Assembly: GCF_000313135.1 (NCBI RefSeq)
Contig: NW_004457328.1
Coordinates: 1 to 29,059, forward strand
DNA length: 29,059 nucleotides
Source: Acanthamoeba castellanii str. Neff
Lineage: Eukaryota; Discosea; Longamoebia; Acanthamoebidae
Reading direction: 5' to 3'
Part shown: piece by piece, positions 19,263 to 29,059 of the stretch
Layout of the letters: every line of letters starts with the position of its first letter
How positions within the stretch are numbered: position 1 is the first letter of the stretch
Notes under the pieces: model-generated
Seen by the model: the letters and a program-made list of their open reading frames with translations, nothing else
Databases searched by the model: none
Told to the model about the DNA's origin: nothing
Made by a program: the position numbers and the translations under genes

Positions 19263-21813
19263 ATGGGCAAGAAAATTGCGCGTATTGGTGTCGGGGCGTT
19301 GCTGTGTTGTCGCTGGCATCTTCCGTCGGGCGTTGTAGTTGATTGTTCTGAAGAGGATCATGGGTCGTCTGGGCTGTCCCTGGAGTACGCCTTGGCCTCG
19401 CTTTCGCAACAATGGAGATTATCCAAGTTGCATTTTTTTAAAACAATCTCCATTCCATTTCTGATTTGTACTCTTGCTCACAGATTGGGATGCCATCTTG
19501 GCCTATAGTACTGTCAAGGTGCGTTGATTTTGCATGTTGATTTAGTGCCGAATATGATTAACACCGAATATGATCCATGCAGATCGTGCAAATCCAAGAT
19601 CGGCGCCTGGGCTTGCTGCACTACTTCTTCATGCTTGTCATTCTCGGCTACATCGTCGGCTTCACCGTCCTGTGGCAAATGGTACCCCCTACCACCCTCC
19701 CACGCTGCAGCGCAGCGCCCTTCAGCCGTTGCTCATCCCCGCTTCTCCTCCTCGTTCGCGACAGAGGTACCTCAAGACCGAAGCGCCCGTGGGCTCCATC
19801 CGCACGTCCCTCATGAGCGTACGTTGGCGCCAACCCACGCACTCGTGCTTGCCAGCGCCCTTCTGATGTTTTTGGTGCGTTGCGCGTACGTGTGCGTGTG
19901 TTGGGTGTTGGGTGAAACAACGGGCAGCCTCAAACGAAGGGCCTCACGCCCCCAGCTGCCGAGAACATCACCTACTGCCTCCAGAACAGCGCCTCCACCA
20001 ACGGGTGCGCTACACCCTCCCGCCGTCAGTCATTTGACTTTGTATACGTTGCTACTCACCACACACACACACACTCTTCGCCTGTAGATTCCCCAACTAC
20101 GAGTGCTTATATTGGGACGAAGATCTAGTCGTGTACCTTCCTCTTCCTCCTCCTCTCCTTCATCTTGTTCATGTGTGTGCACACATGAAACGGCGGCGCC
20201 TGACTCTTTCATGACGTGACGCCATGCTCTCTGCGCAGCTATCCGACATTAGAGCACGGGGCGATGTTCGTTACCACGCGCATCACCAACACGTCCCAGG
20301 ATCTCAAGGACGGCTGCAGCCTGACGTACCCAACGCTCCTCTCCCTCTCTCTTTCTTTATTTTCTTCTCCGCTGTGGTGCACCCCTTCTCACCGCCGTGC
20401 CGACAGGAACAACACGTGCAAGTACGTGCCCGTGTCGCCCCCGAACGACATCTACATCGCCGACATCGAGGACTTCACGGTAAGGGGGTGTTCACCCCTT
20501 TGAAGAGCAGTGGAGAGCCGGCGATGTGGTAGTGTGCTAACCACCTCATGTGTGCACTACATGGGGTTTGGTGAGTGGGGGGTTCAGCTGCTGATCGACC
20601 ACGCCATGTACACGAGCCAGCTGGGTATCCAGGCCAACGGGCAGGATCTCTCCGGCTCGCTGATCGACTCCAACGGCGACAAGGTCACCAACCTGCCCGC
20701 AGGTACCTGCGCCTCAGCCCAGCCCAGCTCGCTGCCGGCACGGAACGCGTACTGAACACCCATCATCAGGGGATACCGTGGGCATGATCGGCAAGCAGGA
20801 CATCCTCCACATGAGTGTCGTCCTCCGCGCTGCCGGCATCGACTCCCTCGACACCCCCGGTACGCCCATGTCTCTCGGCACTCTATTGTTTGTTGTTATT
20901 TATTTCTGTATTTATGATGTATTGTTACATATCTTTGACACAATGTGGATCGCTGGGCGCAGGTTTCAATGACCCCAAGAAGTCGAAGAGGGACGACGGG
21001 ATTGTGCTGCTCGTGTTCATCACCTACAGCAACACGTACAGCTACAACACCAACAACATCAATTACGAGATCACGGTCAAGGCCGTCAGCGACACCAAGT
21101 TCAAGAGCGAGCAGCCCATCTACACCAAGAGCTACGAAAAGCGAGGTACATCCCGCACCATTGCGCAGAGACAGAACACGGGCAAACGAACGTCTATCTT
21201 GTTTCTGTGCGAACGTGCGGCGGAGTAGTAATCTGGAACAGGCACGGAGTACGCCTGCTCTTCTTGACCGTGGGTTCCCTGGGCAAGTTCGACTTCCAGA
21301 CCCTTCTCCTGACTGTACGCCCACGCACTTTTGCCTCCCACTTTGCCTCCCTTTTCGTGCCGTCTGTGCGCCCCCCAACGGCTCACGCTCCGCGCTCGCT
21401 CTCTCTCTCTCTCTGTCCAGTTCGTGTCCGGTATCGGTCTGCTGGCCGTATCGACCCTCATCGTTGATGTGATTGCCGTGCGGGTACGCAATCAACCCTT
21501 CTTCTCCCAGTCCTTGCTGTGTGCGCGTGCGAGGAGGATCGGTCTCAAACGATTCGCCGGCTTCGTTGTGTTTTCGTTTTCCACTCCAGTTGATGCCCGG
21601 CAGACAGACCTACAAGAAGTACAAGTACCAGGAGACGCCCATCACCGACCCCGGTGCGTCCCCCGCCACAGTGCCGCTTGGAGTTGAGCCATGAACACGC
21701 CCCGGCTCACTGACGTGGTTGTGGGGCGGTGTGCAGCTGAGGCGACTGAGGTGTACGCGCGGCTTGACGGGTCGTGCGACAGCGACTACCACACCACGGT
21801 CAACCGAGCGTAG
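19263..21813 (+). CDS. P2X receptor-like ATP-gated cation channel
   Basis: Exons 19484-19518, 19583-19681, 19765-19818, 19928-20004, 20088-20132, 20239-20325, 20407-20479, 20588-20702, 20770-20859, 20963-21145, 21229-21314, 21421-21483, 21590-21653 and 21737-21813 (TAG) join in phase. A first exon 19263-19287 (MGKKIARI, ending G) fits phase and gives 390 residues, but it is less certain. P2X hallmarks appear in order: cytosolic Y-x-T-x-K (YSTVK), TM1 (LHYFFMLVILGYIVGFTVLW), GSIRTSL, GAMFVTTRITNTSQ, FTLLIDH, AAGIDSLD, HGVRLLFLTVGSLGKFDFQT, TM2 (FVSGIGLLAVSTLIVDVIAV) and the C-terminal Y-x-x-x-K trafficking motif (YKKYK). In Dictyostelium, P2X proteins act in the contractile vacuole; the same location here is inference. 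Sequence around YSTVKIVQIQDRRLG looks closer to amoebal than to animal P2X, from memory. Confidence 0.9.
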
Positions 21814-22038
21814 GAAGGGACCTCCCGCGTCCGCGGACGTGCCGGGCACCTCGGCCATCCACTCAGTTTTGATCACCTTACATGTACTAGAGGGCTTTAC
21901 CAGTCGGCCCCGCCTTAGAGCGCAACGCGAAACGAAGCGATTCAGAGAAGGGCCACGCGTGTTGTGTATGTACATGGCGGTCGTTGACCGGTACAGTGAA
22001 TGGTGCGTCCTATCTCTCTTGGTGACTCGGTGAGGCGA
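21814..22038. other. Convergent 3' region
   Basis: These 225 bases separate the P2X stop (+) from the I9 inhibitor stop (-). No gene was seen. Confidence 0.55.
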
Positions 22039-22543
22039 CTACTGCTGAATGAGGTTGCTGCCGAACGCCGTTACGGGACCATCGGCCTCAATGACGTCGA
22101 GCTCGGGCGCAGAGTGCACGGCCTCTGTCATGGCCAAATAAAGGGGGGTGAGGCGAAGTGTCGAAAGTAGGGCTGAAGGGGCGTGACGTACGAAGAACGG
22201 TGTCGGGGATGGTGGCGGCGAAGCCGTTGACAACAGGCGTCTCAGACTCATACCACTTGTGCGTCACGCTGCCACCTACCAACCACGTAGAAAGAAAAGA
22301 TTAAGCACCGGCGCTGCAGTGAGGGAAAGGAGGCGAAGGGGACTCACCGGCAGCTTCGATCTTGGCAGCATGCTGAGCCACGGTGGCCTTGTCAGTTCCA
22401 GCCTTGAACGAAACAATGTACTTACCCTCTGCACGCGGTCGTAGCAAAAAAGATCAAACCGTTTGATTGAGTGAGGATCTTAATGATGGAGGTAGAGTAG
22501 TTGCGAAACTAGCAAGGAAGCTGACAGACGCACCAGTGGCCAT
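22039..22543 (-). CDS. Stand-alone I9-type protease inhibitor (propeptide-like)
   Basis: Four exons, 22543-22534, 22428-22348, 22275-22192 and 22124-22039 (TAG), join in phase to 86 residues. The fold signature of the Inhibitor_I9 family (subtilisin propeptide and yeast proteinase B inhibitor 2) is clear: GKYIVSFKAGTDKATVAQHA, AAGGSVTHKWYE, VVNGFAATIPDTVLQAV and LDVIEADGPVTAF. In subtilases this module is the N-terminal prodomain. Here no peptidase follows, there is no signal peptide, and the next gene is unrelated. The protein is therefore likely a cytosolic inhibitor or chaperone-like regulator of serine proteases, as with yeast IB2. The first exon is only 10 bases (ATGGCCACTG), which makes automatic calling error-prone. 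Confidence 0.88.
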
Positions 22544-22819
22544 GATTTTTGGATGATGCTTTGTGGGTGGTTGTTGATCTGCTGTGCGGGTCGGTGGTAA
22601 ATAAATGACCCTGAGTCGGCCCCCAATAGACTCTGCCCCGAATCGCTCGTTCGTTGCCCCCAAAAAGAAACTTGTGCCGCCTGTTCCACCCTCGTACCTC
22701 ACCAACATCCTCCATCGACCTTTCCTCCGCCCTTTATTGCGGCCTCAGCCTCTGATCATCGTTTGGTGGTTCGCTGGGCCTGCACGATGGGGGGGGGGCA
22801 AAGCGCTTCTCACTCCTAC
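22544..22819. other. Intergenic region between two - strand genes
   Basis: These 276 bases contain the 3' UTR of the YIF1 gene and the promoter of the I9 gene. A G run (GGGGGGGG) occurs at 22791-22798. No further gene was recognised. Confidence 0.5.
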
Positions 22820-24574
22820 TCACTTGCACACGCCCAGGAAGTAGGACATGACGAGCTGCAGGACAGCAACGGACAGGAGGAAGTAGCTCCGCTTGCTGGA
22901 GGCCAGGGGCGTGTTGGCCATCTCCTGGTCGGGCAGGATCAGCAAACGCAGTGTGCGCACCTGGGAACGGAGCGAGGAGAACGAGTGTGAGTTTCTCTCC
23001 ACTACGTTGTTGTTGTTGACGGATCTCGTTCAACGCACCATGAAGATGGCGATGAAAACGCCCGTGAGGACCACCGAGCAGTAGTAGGCATAGGTGCCCA
23101 GGAGGAGCCCAACGAGGTGGTTGACGCAGAGACTGCAACAACAGAGTGTCGTGCCGTGTTAGGCTCGCGAAAGTCCAGGCGAGGCAATGAGAAGAAAAGA
23201 GGCGACGTGGTGTACCTGATGAAAATGTAGCCGGCGTAGGAGAGGAGATCAAAGACAGAACAGTTCATAGAGTTGAGGAGATAGAACCCGAACTTGAGGA
23301 AGACCACCTCGAAGCCCAGCGAGATGAGACCCGACGAGGCAAGCTTGCCCAGCATCTCGGGAGTGAACCTGACCATACGCACCACCAGCCAGTGAGCTAC
23401 TACATCATGGCAAAATGACGGGTGGAGGAGAAGGCGATCGTACTCGTTCCTGGTGCCCAACACAAATGCGGCGAGCAAGACGTATGTCACAAACGCCATC
23501 AACGGAATGTACAGGTCGGGGGCGTTCAGATCGTCCTGCGCGCATTCAGCACCATCGTGCGGCGATCATCAGTGGCGGGTCGGCGTCAGGCAGCAACGAG
23601 GTGGAGAAACGTACCTTGGGCGGCAAATACTGTTCCTTGCCGTCGGGCGTTTGTGTGATACGTCGCGTCCAAGACTGAACGACGAGTTGGCGTCAATGGT
23701 AAGCTGCCAGACCAGTCGCTTGGTGCGTCTATAAACTCATCTAGAGAGGAGGCTGAAAAGGCACCTTGTGCAGGATGGGACACAAGATGACCTTGAGCTT
23801 GTTGGGGACGTAGGAGTTGTTGATGTTGAAGTAGTACTTCAAATTGGTCGCTTCGAGGTAGCGTGTGATCTGCAGCACACCCCCGTAAGCAACTCTACGC
23901 AAGCGCACTAGGCCGGCAACCTAAACAGGTGGTCGTTTGGGTGAGTGTACCCCTTCGAGGCCCTTTCGGCCGGCGTCTTCTGCCCACCGCGAGCCCTGAT
24001 CAAGGCCCACCCTGCAGGAGAGGGAAAGGGAAAGGGGAGAAGAAGGGGGCTGAGCCAAAAGAGTGGCAGAGTAGCAAGCTACGATGGACCACGCAGGTAG
24101 TACCTGAGAAGAGGGTTGTCGGTGATTTGGGCTACGTTGTTGAGGAAGTCACCCTGGCCGATGTCGCTGAAGAGCGGCTGCTGGGGCTGGGGCTGTTGTG
24201 GCCTCACGCCACCGGCAGCGGTGGGCCTCGCTGGTCCGCCCCTCCTTGGCCCACTCATAGGGGCCTGAGGCACCACATTAAAGGAGCCTGCTACAGTCAT
24301 CCCAGACAAATCGATAAGCATCACGAAACAGATGCTTGCGTAGACCACGTTGCTGAAAGGAGGTGAGAAATTTGGAAATGATGATACCTTGGGGGTGCTG
24401 GTAGCCGTGGCTGCCGGGAGGAGAGATGGGAGTGGTGGAGATGAAGGTGGAGGGGCCTGGCCCGCCCTCGCCCGCGTAGTAGCCCCCATCGCCCTGCTGA
24501 TCTGCAGTGTCTTCGAAGCCGTATGATTGAGGGAAAAGATGATGCTGATGCTGTGGCTGCCGATGGTGCGTCAT
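22820..24574 (-). CDS. YIF1: YIF1-family ER-Golgi membrane protein
   Basis: Ten exons, 24574-24388, 24287-24104, 24011-23951, 23869-23765, 23674-23615, 23535-23444, 23368-23216, 23132-23039 and 22960-22820 plus consistent phases throughout (nine listed blocks), give about 358 residues. The N-terminus is cytosolic, His/Gln/Pro/Gly-rich and disordered (MTHHRQPQHQHHLFPQSYGF). The YIF1 core follows: RYLEATNLKYYFNINNSYVP, KEQYLPPKDDLNAPDLYIPL, MAFVTYVLLAAFVLGTRNEF and SVFDLLSYAGYIFIS, ending in about five membrane segments and a short tail (LQLVMSYFLGVCK). YIF1 partners with YIP1/YPT1-type Rab GTPases in COPII vesicle transport between ER and Golgi. The acceptor of the second exon could be 24290 instead of 24287, a one-residue difference. 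The block count is nine exons. Confidence 0.9.
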
Positions 24575-24730
24575 CTTGTTTGAAGGGATCTTGTCGTCGC
24601 TGCAGAGGCAGAGAATCTTGATTCAAAATTTGCAATCAAGGCGAGCGCCACGCCAGCAAAAGAGAAACGTTGTTTTCTTCAATAATTTCATTTCTCTTAA
24701 GAATGAAAATAAATAAGTAATCAGCTTGGG
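24575..24730. other. Intergenic region between two - strand genes
   Basis: These 156 bases are clearly AT-richer than the neighbours and hold the 3' UTR of the large membrane-protein gene and the YIF1 promoter. On the coding strand they include TTATTTATTTTCATTC near 24700-24716, a candidate 3' end element. Confidence 0.5.
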
Positions 24731-27567
24731 TCAGGCCTCGATGGTCCACAGAGGGTTGGACCCGGAGGTGCCAGCGGGCGTGGAGTGGCGAGTCGAATAC
24801 TGACTCACCAGTGGAGGGGAAAAGCCAGTGCCGCCGGTGACCGGCGGAGGCGTGCGATTCCAGTGGCAAGCGAGCGCGAAGGCGCCGGCGGCGGCGAGAG
24901 CCCAGAGCAGCAGCGCCGCCAGCCCCGGCGATGGCACCTACTACCGTGCCGGCCACTGCTCCGCCCGACAGGGTTTCGCTCTTTGCCACATCGCGCCAAA
25001 GAGGGTAGGGGCACCCACGCAGGTCTGGTTCTTGGCCCAGTCGTCTGGATTGCAGACCTCGAAGCACTGGCCATCAGCGGAGCAGACGCCACAAAGCCCG
25101 CACTTGGCATAGAGATCGGAGCCTTCGGCTGCGCAATAGTCAAGATCAGCAACGACCACAACTCATCGTCGTGAGGCGGCTACGTACGCGCCCTTGCCTC
25201 ACAAAAGCCCGTGGGGTTGCACTCTCGGCATTCGCTGCAGATGTGTGTAGAAGCTGATAGGTAGGAAGGCGAGGCCGTTCGTTAGAATTCGTTCACTCAA
25301 GGCCAACAGCGCAGCAAGAATCCGTGTACCTTCAGCTGCGACGCACTGGCCCACAGAGCACACCCCGCATTCGTGGCAAGTCTGGGCTTCTTGCGCCTCA
25401 TCGGCGAGACAGCTACCCGCCGAGCATTTCTGTGAGCCGAGTGAGTGGTGAGTAAGTGTGCAGCTACGACACCAACTGACCGTAAGGGGCGTTGGGCACC
25501 TTGCACTCGCCGCAGGTCAGATGATCATCTGCGACGCAGTAGCCAGCGCTGCACGTGTTGAGCTTGGCCGACGCGGCGATGTGAACTGAGCGTCCATTGG
25601 GCGCTCCAGCAAGCTGCACAGTAATTTCTTGAGAGTGTGGGCCACCAATTCAGGTCTGGGCTAAGGGCAGGCACGAACCAAATCGGAGATGAGCTCGAGG
25701 TTGTAGACGTGCGAGTGGCCAGAGTTCTGCCACCACCCGGACTCCTGGTTGGCGTTGAGGTAGCCCGAAACCGACTCGCCCGGAGGGTTGTTGGTCCTAG
25801 TTCGGATACTCGAGCAGCGAATTGACCAGGTTTTTCTATTGGGCGGTGCATTAGCCTTAGCGCTGCGCTCCCATCGCTCCCACGCACTTGTTGCGGTGTG
25901 TACCTTGGTGATTCCGCCCTTGGCGAAGAAGCCGCCCGCGTCCGAGCCCTGGATGGGGTGCTCGAAGGAGTCGATCGCTGCCGACTGCGCCAGGAAGTTG
26001 CCTCCGTTCTGCACGAAGGCCTTGACGGTCGCGTAGTAGCTGGCCGTCTTGTCGGCCTCCCACTCGTAGTGGGGCTGGGTGATGATGGAGTGGCACTGCA
26101 CCTTGGCAGGGTCGGCCAGGTCCGACGGGCTGGCGGTGGTGCTTGCCCGACACCAGGCCCGCGGCCTTGAGGATGTTGGTGTGCGTGTTCTGCGCGTCGC
26201 CGGCCGTGGAGACCAGCACCTTGGGCTTGTGCAGCAGGATGTGGCCCCCGTCCACGGTGATGTTCTCCTGCAGGAGGAACAGGTTCACGCCCGGGTCGCT
26301 CACGATCAAGCCCAACAGCTTGTCCACGCCCGTTGCTCCTGTTGTGTGTATGTAACAGTTAAGTGGTGATGGCGGGGCCTGAGACAGGGCCGAGGAGGTG
26401 GAGCGAGGAGGTACCCAGGTTGAGAATGTCGAGCAGCTCCCTCTTGGAGGGAGAAGAGGGCCCGACAGGTCGGCCGCTCCCGCCATCTTCGAGGGTCTCG
26501 GTCCCTCTTCAAGTGCAGGCCGCCCAGGGTGAGCGTGGAGGTGAGGCCGCCCACCACACCATCGACGCCGCTGGTGAAGCCGCCCACGACTCCGCCCACT
26601 CCGCTCGTGACCCCGCCCACGACGCCGCCCACGCCACTCGTGACACTGTCCACGGTGCTGGTGAGCCCGCTCGTGACGCCGCTCAGGGTCGAAGTCAACG
26701 AGCCTAGGCTGTTGGTGAGATTCGTCAGCGGGCGCAGGATATCCACCAGGCTCACACCTGGGAGACCCGCGTAGTGAGCGTCAGTCACATCGGCCACCAT
26801 GACCACAGTGGCGATTTCGGATTGTGCGTACGTGATGCCACGGTGAAGTTGTGGGCCACTTGGAGCGCCTTGTTCACGAACTGGCGCTCGACGATGAACG
26901 GGCCGGCTGGTGCGGTGGTGTGGTTAGTCTCTTTGGTGGGCACTCGAAACACCGAAGGCGCGGCGTACCAAAGAAGGGAAGAGGGATGGCGGAGGTGGCG
27001 AGGCCGATGAGCTGGTTGAGGGTGATGTTGAGGGAGTTGATCTCGAGACCCACGGGGAGGGAGATGGGCGTGGTGCGCGCCCAGAAGTCGATGCCGTCCT
27101 TCGTCTTGTCGGACCTGATGGCCCACAGCACCGGCACCTCGGCGTGCAGCAGGGTGCGCACCAGACCTGGAATAAGGAAACCGGGTTTTGTGTGGTTTTG
27201 TGGAAGTTTAACAAGCGACAAATCACGAGCGCTGCTAATGGCAACCGCAGTGCAACTTAGCAACTGCGTGAGGAGGCACACATGTGGGCGTACCATAGGA
27301 CCGCAGGTTGAAGAGGCCCACTTGCAGGAGGTCGTCCATGGGAATGATCAAGGCGCCCTTGGGAGTGGAGGCAGCCGCCCCAGTCAAATAGAGAACGAAG
27401 GCTCGAATAATGTGGAGGCTGGATACCTTGGAGATGTTGAAGCTCTTCTTGGGCGGGTCGGGAAGTTCAGGGAACCGGCCTCGCGGTTTGGAGTGGGCCG
27501 ACGCCGTCTGGATCAGCAGAACGAGGGCCAGGAGCCCCAGGAGCAGAGCGGTGCGCACCGGGCACAT
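24731..27567 (-). CDS. Large secreted/single-pass membrane protein, Cys-rich, with apparent frame breaks
   Basis: ATG 27567 starts a clear signal peptide (MCPVRTALLLGLLALVLLIQ, cleavage near ASA). Exons 27567-27427, 27357-27294, 27166-26969, 26906-26832, 26757-26415, 26338-25904, 25835-25679, 25613-25473, 25429-25330, 25253-25188 and 25128-24731 carry protein-like sequence. The N-terminal domain (GALIIPMDDLLQVGLFNLRS, VPVLWAIRSDKTKDGIDFWA) reminds me of exported bac­terial proteins, but the family is not named. A Thr/Ser/Gly/Val repeat (TSGVGGVVGG) sits inside it. Then come LHKPKVLVSTAGDAQNTHTN, ESGWWQNSGHSHVYNLELIS, Cys-rich modules (CGLCGVCSADGQC), a hydrophobic segment (GGAVAGTVVGAIAG, LAALLLWALAAAGAFALA) and a short tail ending LWTIEA. 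Apparent one-base frame breaks lie near 26500, 26145, 25799 (creating a TAG), 25010 and 24923-24926. A cell-surface adhesion or receptor role is inferred from layout only. Confidence 0.6.
26515..26710 (-). repeat. Coding repeat, Thr-Ser-Gly-Val-Gly-Gly-Val-Val units
   Basis: Degenerate units of about 30 bases encode TSGVGGVVGGV, TSGVGGVVGGF and TSGVDGVVGGL, preceded by LTSTLSGVTSGLTSTVDSV. They form a low-complexity spacer in the membrane-protein gene. They end close to one of the apparent frame breaks, so slippage could be responsible. Confidence 0.75.
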
Positions 27568-27940
27568 CAGGGCAGGCTGTCGCTTGAGGTGCTGTGTGGG
27601 TGAGGTGCAGCGAGGGTAACGGCTCTAAAGAAGATTGACAGAGGCTTTTTGGACTGGGGTGGCACCTTGCAACAAGAAGATAACACCCGATATCGTCTAA
27701 CCGCTCGCTTGACGTCAGACCACTCAACGAAGGAGACCATCTAGCGAGCCGGTTGGCGAAGAGGTGAAGTGACGCTACACTACTGAACCTGGGAGCCTAG
27801 CGGTCCACCCCGGCAACCAACCACCACTGCGGAAAGATACCTGTACGCTGGATTGCCCGCCGGTGTAGAAACTGCTGAACGTTGGCCAGCAGTGTAGTGT
27901 TTTTTATAGACACAGGCACACACCACGCCCTTTCGGTCGC
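27568..27940. promoter_or_regulatory. Intergenic region with TGACGTCA upstream of the membrane-protein gene
   Basis: These 373 bases lie between the CDC7-like stop (27941) and ATG 27567, both on the - strand. They include a perfect TGACGTCA at 27710-27717, 143 bases upstream of the ATG. No ORF of substance was seen. A bZIP-type element is suggested but not shown. Confidence 0.4.
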
Positions 27941-29059
27941 CTACTGACGCTGACTCGGGCTCTGCATCTGGGGGAAGGACGCGGGGCTGACACCGCGGAG
28001 GAAGGGATGGTGCAGGGCCTCGGCCGCAGTGATGCGCAGGCAGGGGTTGGGCGTGAGGCACCGATCCAGCAGGTCAAACACCTTGCGTTTGTGCGTGCGC
28101 GCGTGTGTGTTAGATACCACTCGCGGTGTGAGTGGGAATACCAAATAATGAAGTGCGCGTGTGGCAACAGCGGTGGTTGGGGGAGAGGGGGGGGGGTACG
28201 CACCTCAGGCGGAAAGTCGTAGACGTTCTTGTTGGCGGTGAGGGAGAGGCACAGGGCGCGCCAATCCATCTTGGCCCTCGCCTCTGGAAATAGCACACGC
28301 TTCTCTGTGTGGGTGTGATGACGAAGCCGAGGACGTGAGCAGACGCCATGCCCGGAACGTCTTCGGTCTTCTCCCCGTACACAAGACCAAAGGATCGTGT
28401 TTTCAAGCACTAAAATTTGTTCACGAACACCAACGTACCCAGAAGCGCGGCGGTCTGTTGGAGTTCGTTGGTGCCGGTGATGCACGCCACCTCAGCCAGG
28501 GCTGTCATGTCGTCCGGCGAGTGAAAGAACGGGTACCGGGTCGTCAATATGCACCTAGGAAAGGCCTGAGCGTTAGTCCACAGCACATTTTTTTTCAGAC
28601 AGGTACGGGTCTGTAGGCGGCGTACAAGAGTATAACGCCGGCCGACCAGACGTCGAGGGCCGTTGTTTGATAAGTGGAGCGCATCAGGACCTGTTGGAGA
28701 GGAGCGTTAGACAGGTGAACCAAGACGGTGATCGAGCACGCCTCTCTTGGGCGTCGGCAGCTTCGCGTACCTCGGGCGCCCGAAATCCTCGGGTTCCAGC
28801 CCTCCCTGCTCGCCGGCCATGCCCGCGCGCCTGCAGGAACGCTCTGGCAATGCTCCCACGCTCGCCAGCGGCCGATGTAACGCCAAGGAAGTTACGAACT
28901 GCGCCAAAGAACGGTCGGGACAACGAAACAAGACGCGTGAGAAATCCCCTCATACGGCCAACTGCCGTGGTACAAGGGAAAGAGCGAAGAGCAAAGGAGA
29001 AGGCCGTACTGTAATTCTGCAAGGAGACATCGGAGCTGTTTTCGGCTTGGAGCACCTTG
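27941..29059 (-). CDS. CDC7: CDC7-like protein kinase, C-terminal part (5' end beyond window)
   Basis: Reading leftward, phase-consistent exons are one ending at 28771, then 28690-28626, 28554-28439, 28283-28204 and 28081-27941 (TAG). Sequence matches the CDC7 activation segment and C-lobe: RAGTRGFRAPE, VLMRSTYQTTALDVWSAGVI, RYPFFHSPDDMTALAEVACI, TGTNELQQTAALL and FPPEVFDLLDRCLTPNPCLR then ITAAEALHHPFL. The R-A-G-T-R-G-F-R-A-P-E segment and the DD-x-TALA-x-[IV] stretch are typical of CDC7/Hsk1. With its partner DBF4 it phosphorylates MCM proteins at replication origins. The region 28772-29059 is open and probably coding, perhaps the kinase insert, but its introns are not resolved. The ATP-binding lobe lies outside the window. 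Confidence 0.83.

Noticed and set aside
24970..25010. 38-base GT-AG segment as an intron before the SETLSGGAVAG segment
   Set aside because: It is shorter than every other intron inferred here; a frame break is equally likely, so it was not called.
26757..26831. Protein-like reading EIATVVMVADVTDAHYAG between two exons of the membrane-protein gene
   Set aside because: It is bounded by a typical GTACGC donor and TCTCCCAG acceptor in matching phase, so I treated it as an intron. Some doubt remains, because the reading looks coding.

Overview
The window is protist nuclear DNA: GC-rich, gene-dense and intron-rich, with no bacterial operon signals, rRNA, tRNA, transposon or CRISPR. Introns are short (mostly 50-200 bases) and begin predominantly with GTACG/GTACC. 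The gene set (P2X-type channel, actobindin-like actin-binding motif, DCAF11, CDC7, YIF1, JMJD8) points to an amoebozoan; Acanthamoeba is my best guess, inferred from composition and gene content, not from a database match.

I could reconstruct thirteen protein genes by matching splice phases. From left to right they are: (1) an actin-binding proline-rich/WH2-like protein, + strand, 5' end missing; (2) a very large - strand gene with a jelly-roll-like domain, a thioredoxin-like segment, a Ser/Thr protein kinase and a P-loop GTPase in one chain; (3) a JMJD8-like JmjC protein with a signal peptide (-); (4) a mitochondrial SLC25 carrier (+), divergent from gene 3; (5) a secreted or ER-entering acidic, low-complexity protein (-); (6) DCAF11/WDR23-like WD40 protein (-); (7) a TPR protein with a Ser-rich insert (-); (8) a type II DnaJ protein (-); (9) a P2X receptor-like channel (+), divergent from gene 8; (10) a stand-alone 86-residue I9 protease inhibitor (-); (11) YIF1 ER-Golgi membrane protein (-); (12) a large signal-peptide-bearing, Cys-rich, single-pass membrane protein with several apparent frame breaks (-); (13) the C-terminal part of a CDC7-like kinase (-), running off the right end.

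These are ordinary eukaryotic single-gene units and do not form one pathway. Several belong to the secretory or endomembrane system (JMJD8-like, YIF1, P2X, genes 5 and 12). The item most likely to be undescribed is gene 2, whose kinase-then-GTPase order differs from the Roco family (Roc-COR-kinase). Gene 12 and the 3' end of gene 2 contain one-base frame breaks that no intron explains well; these may be assembly errors in homopolymer runs or real damage.
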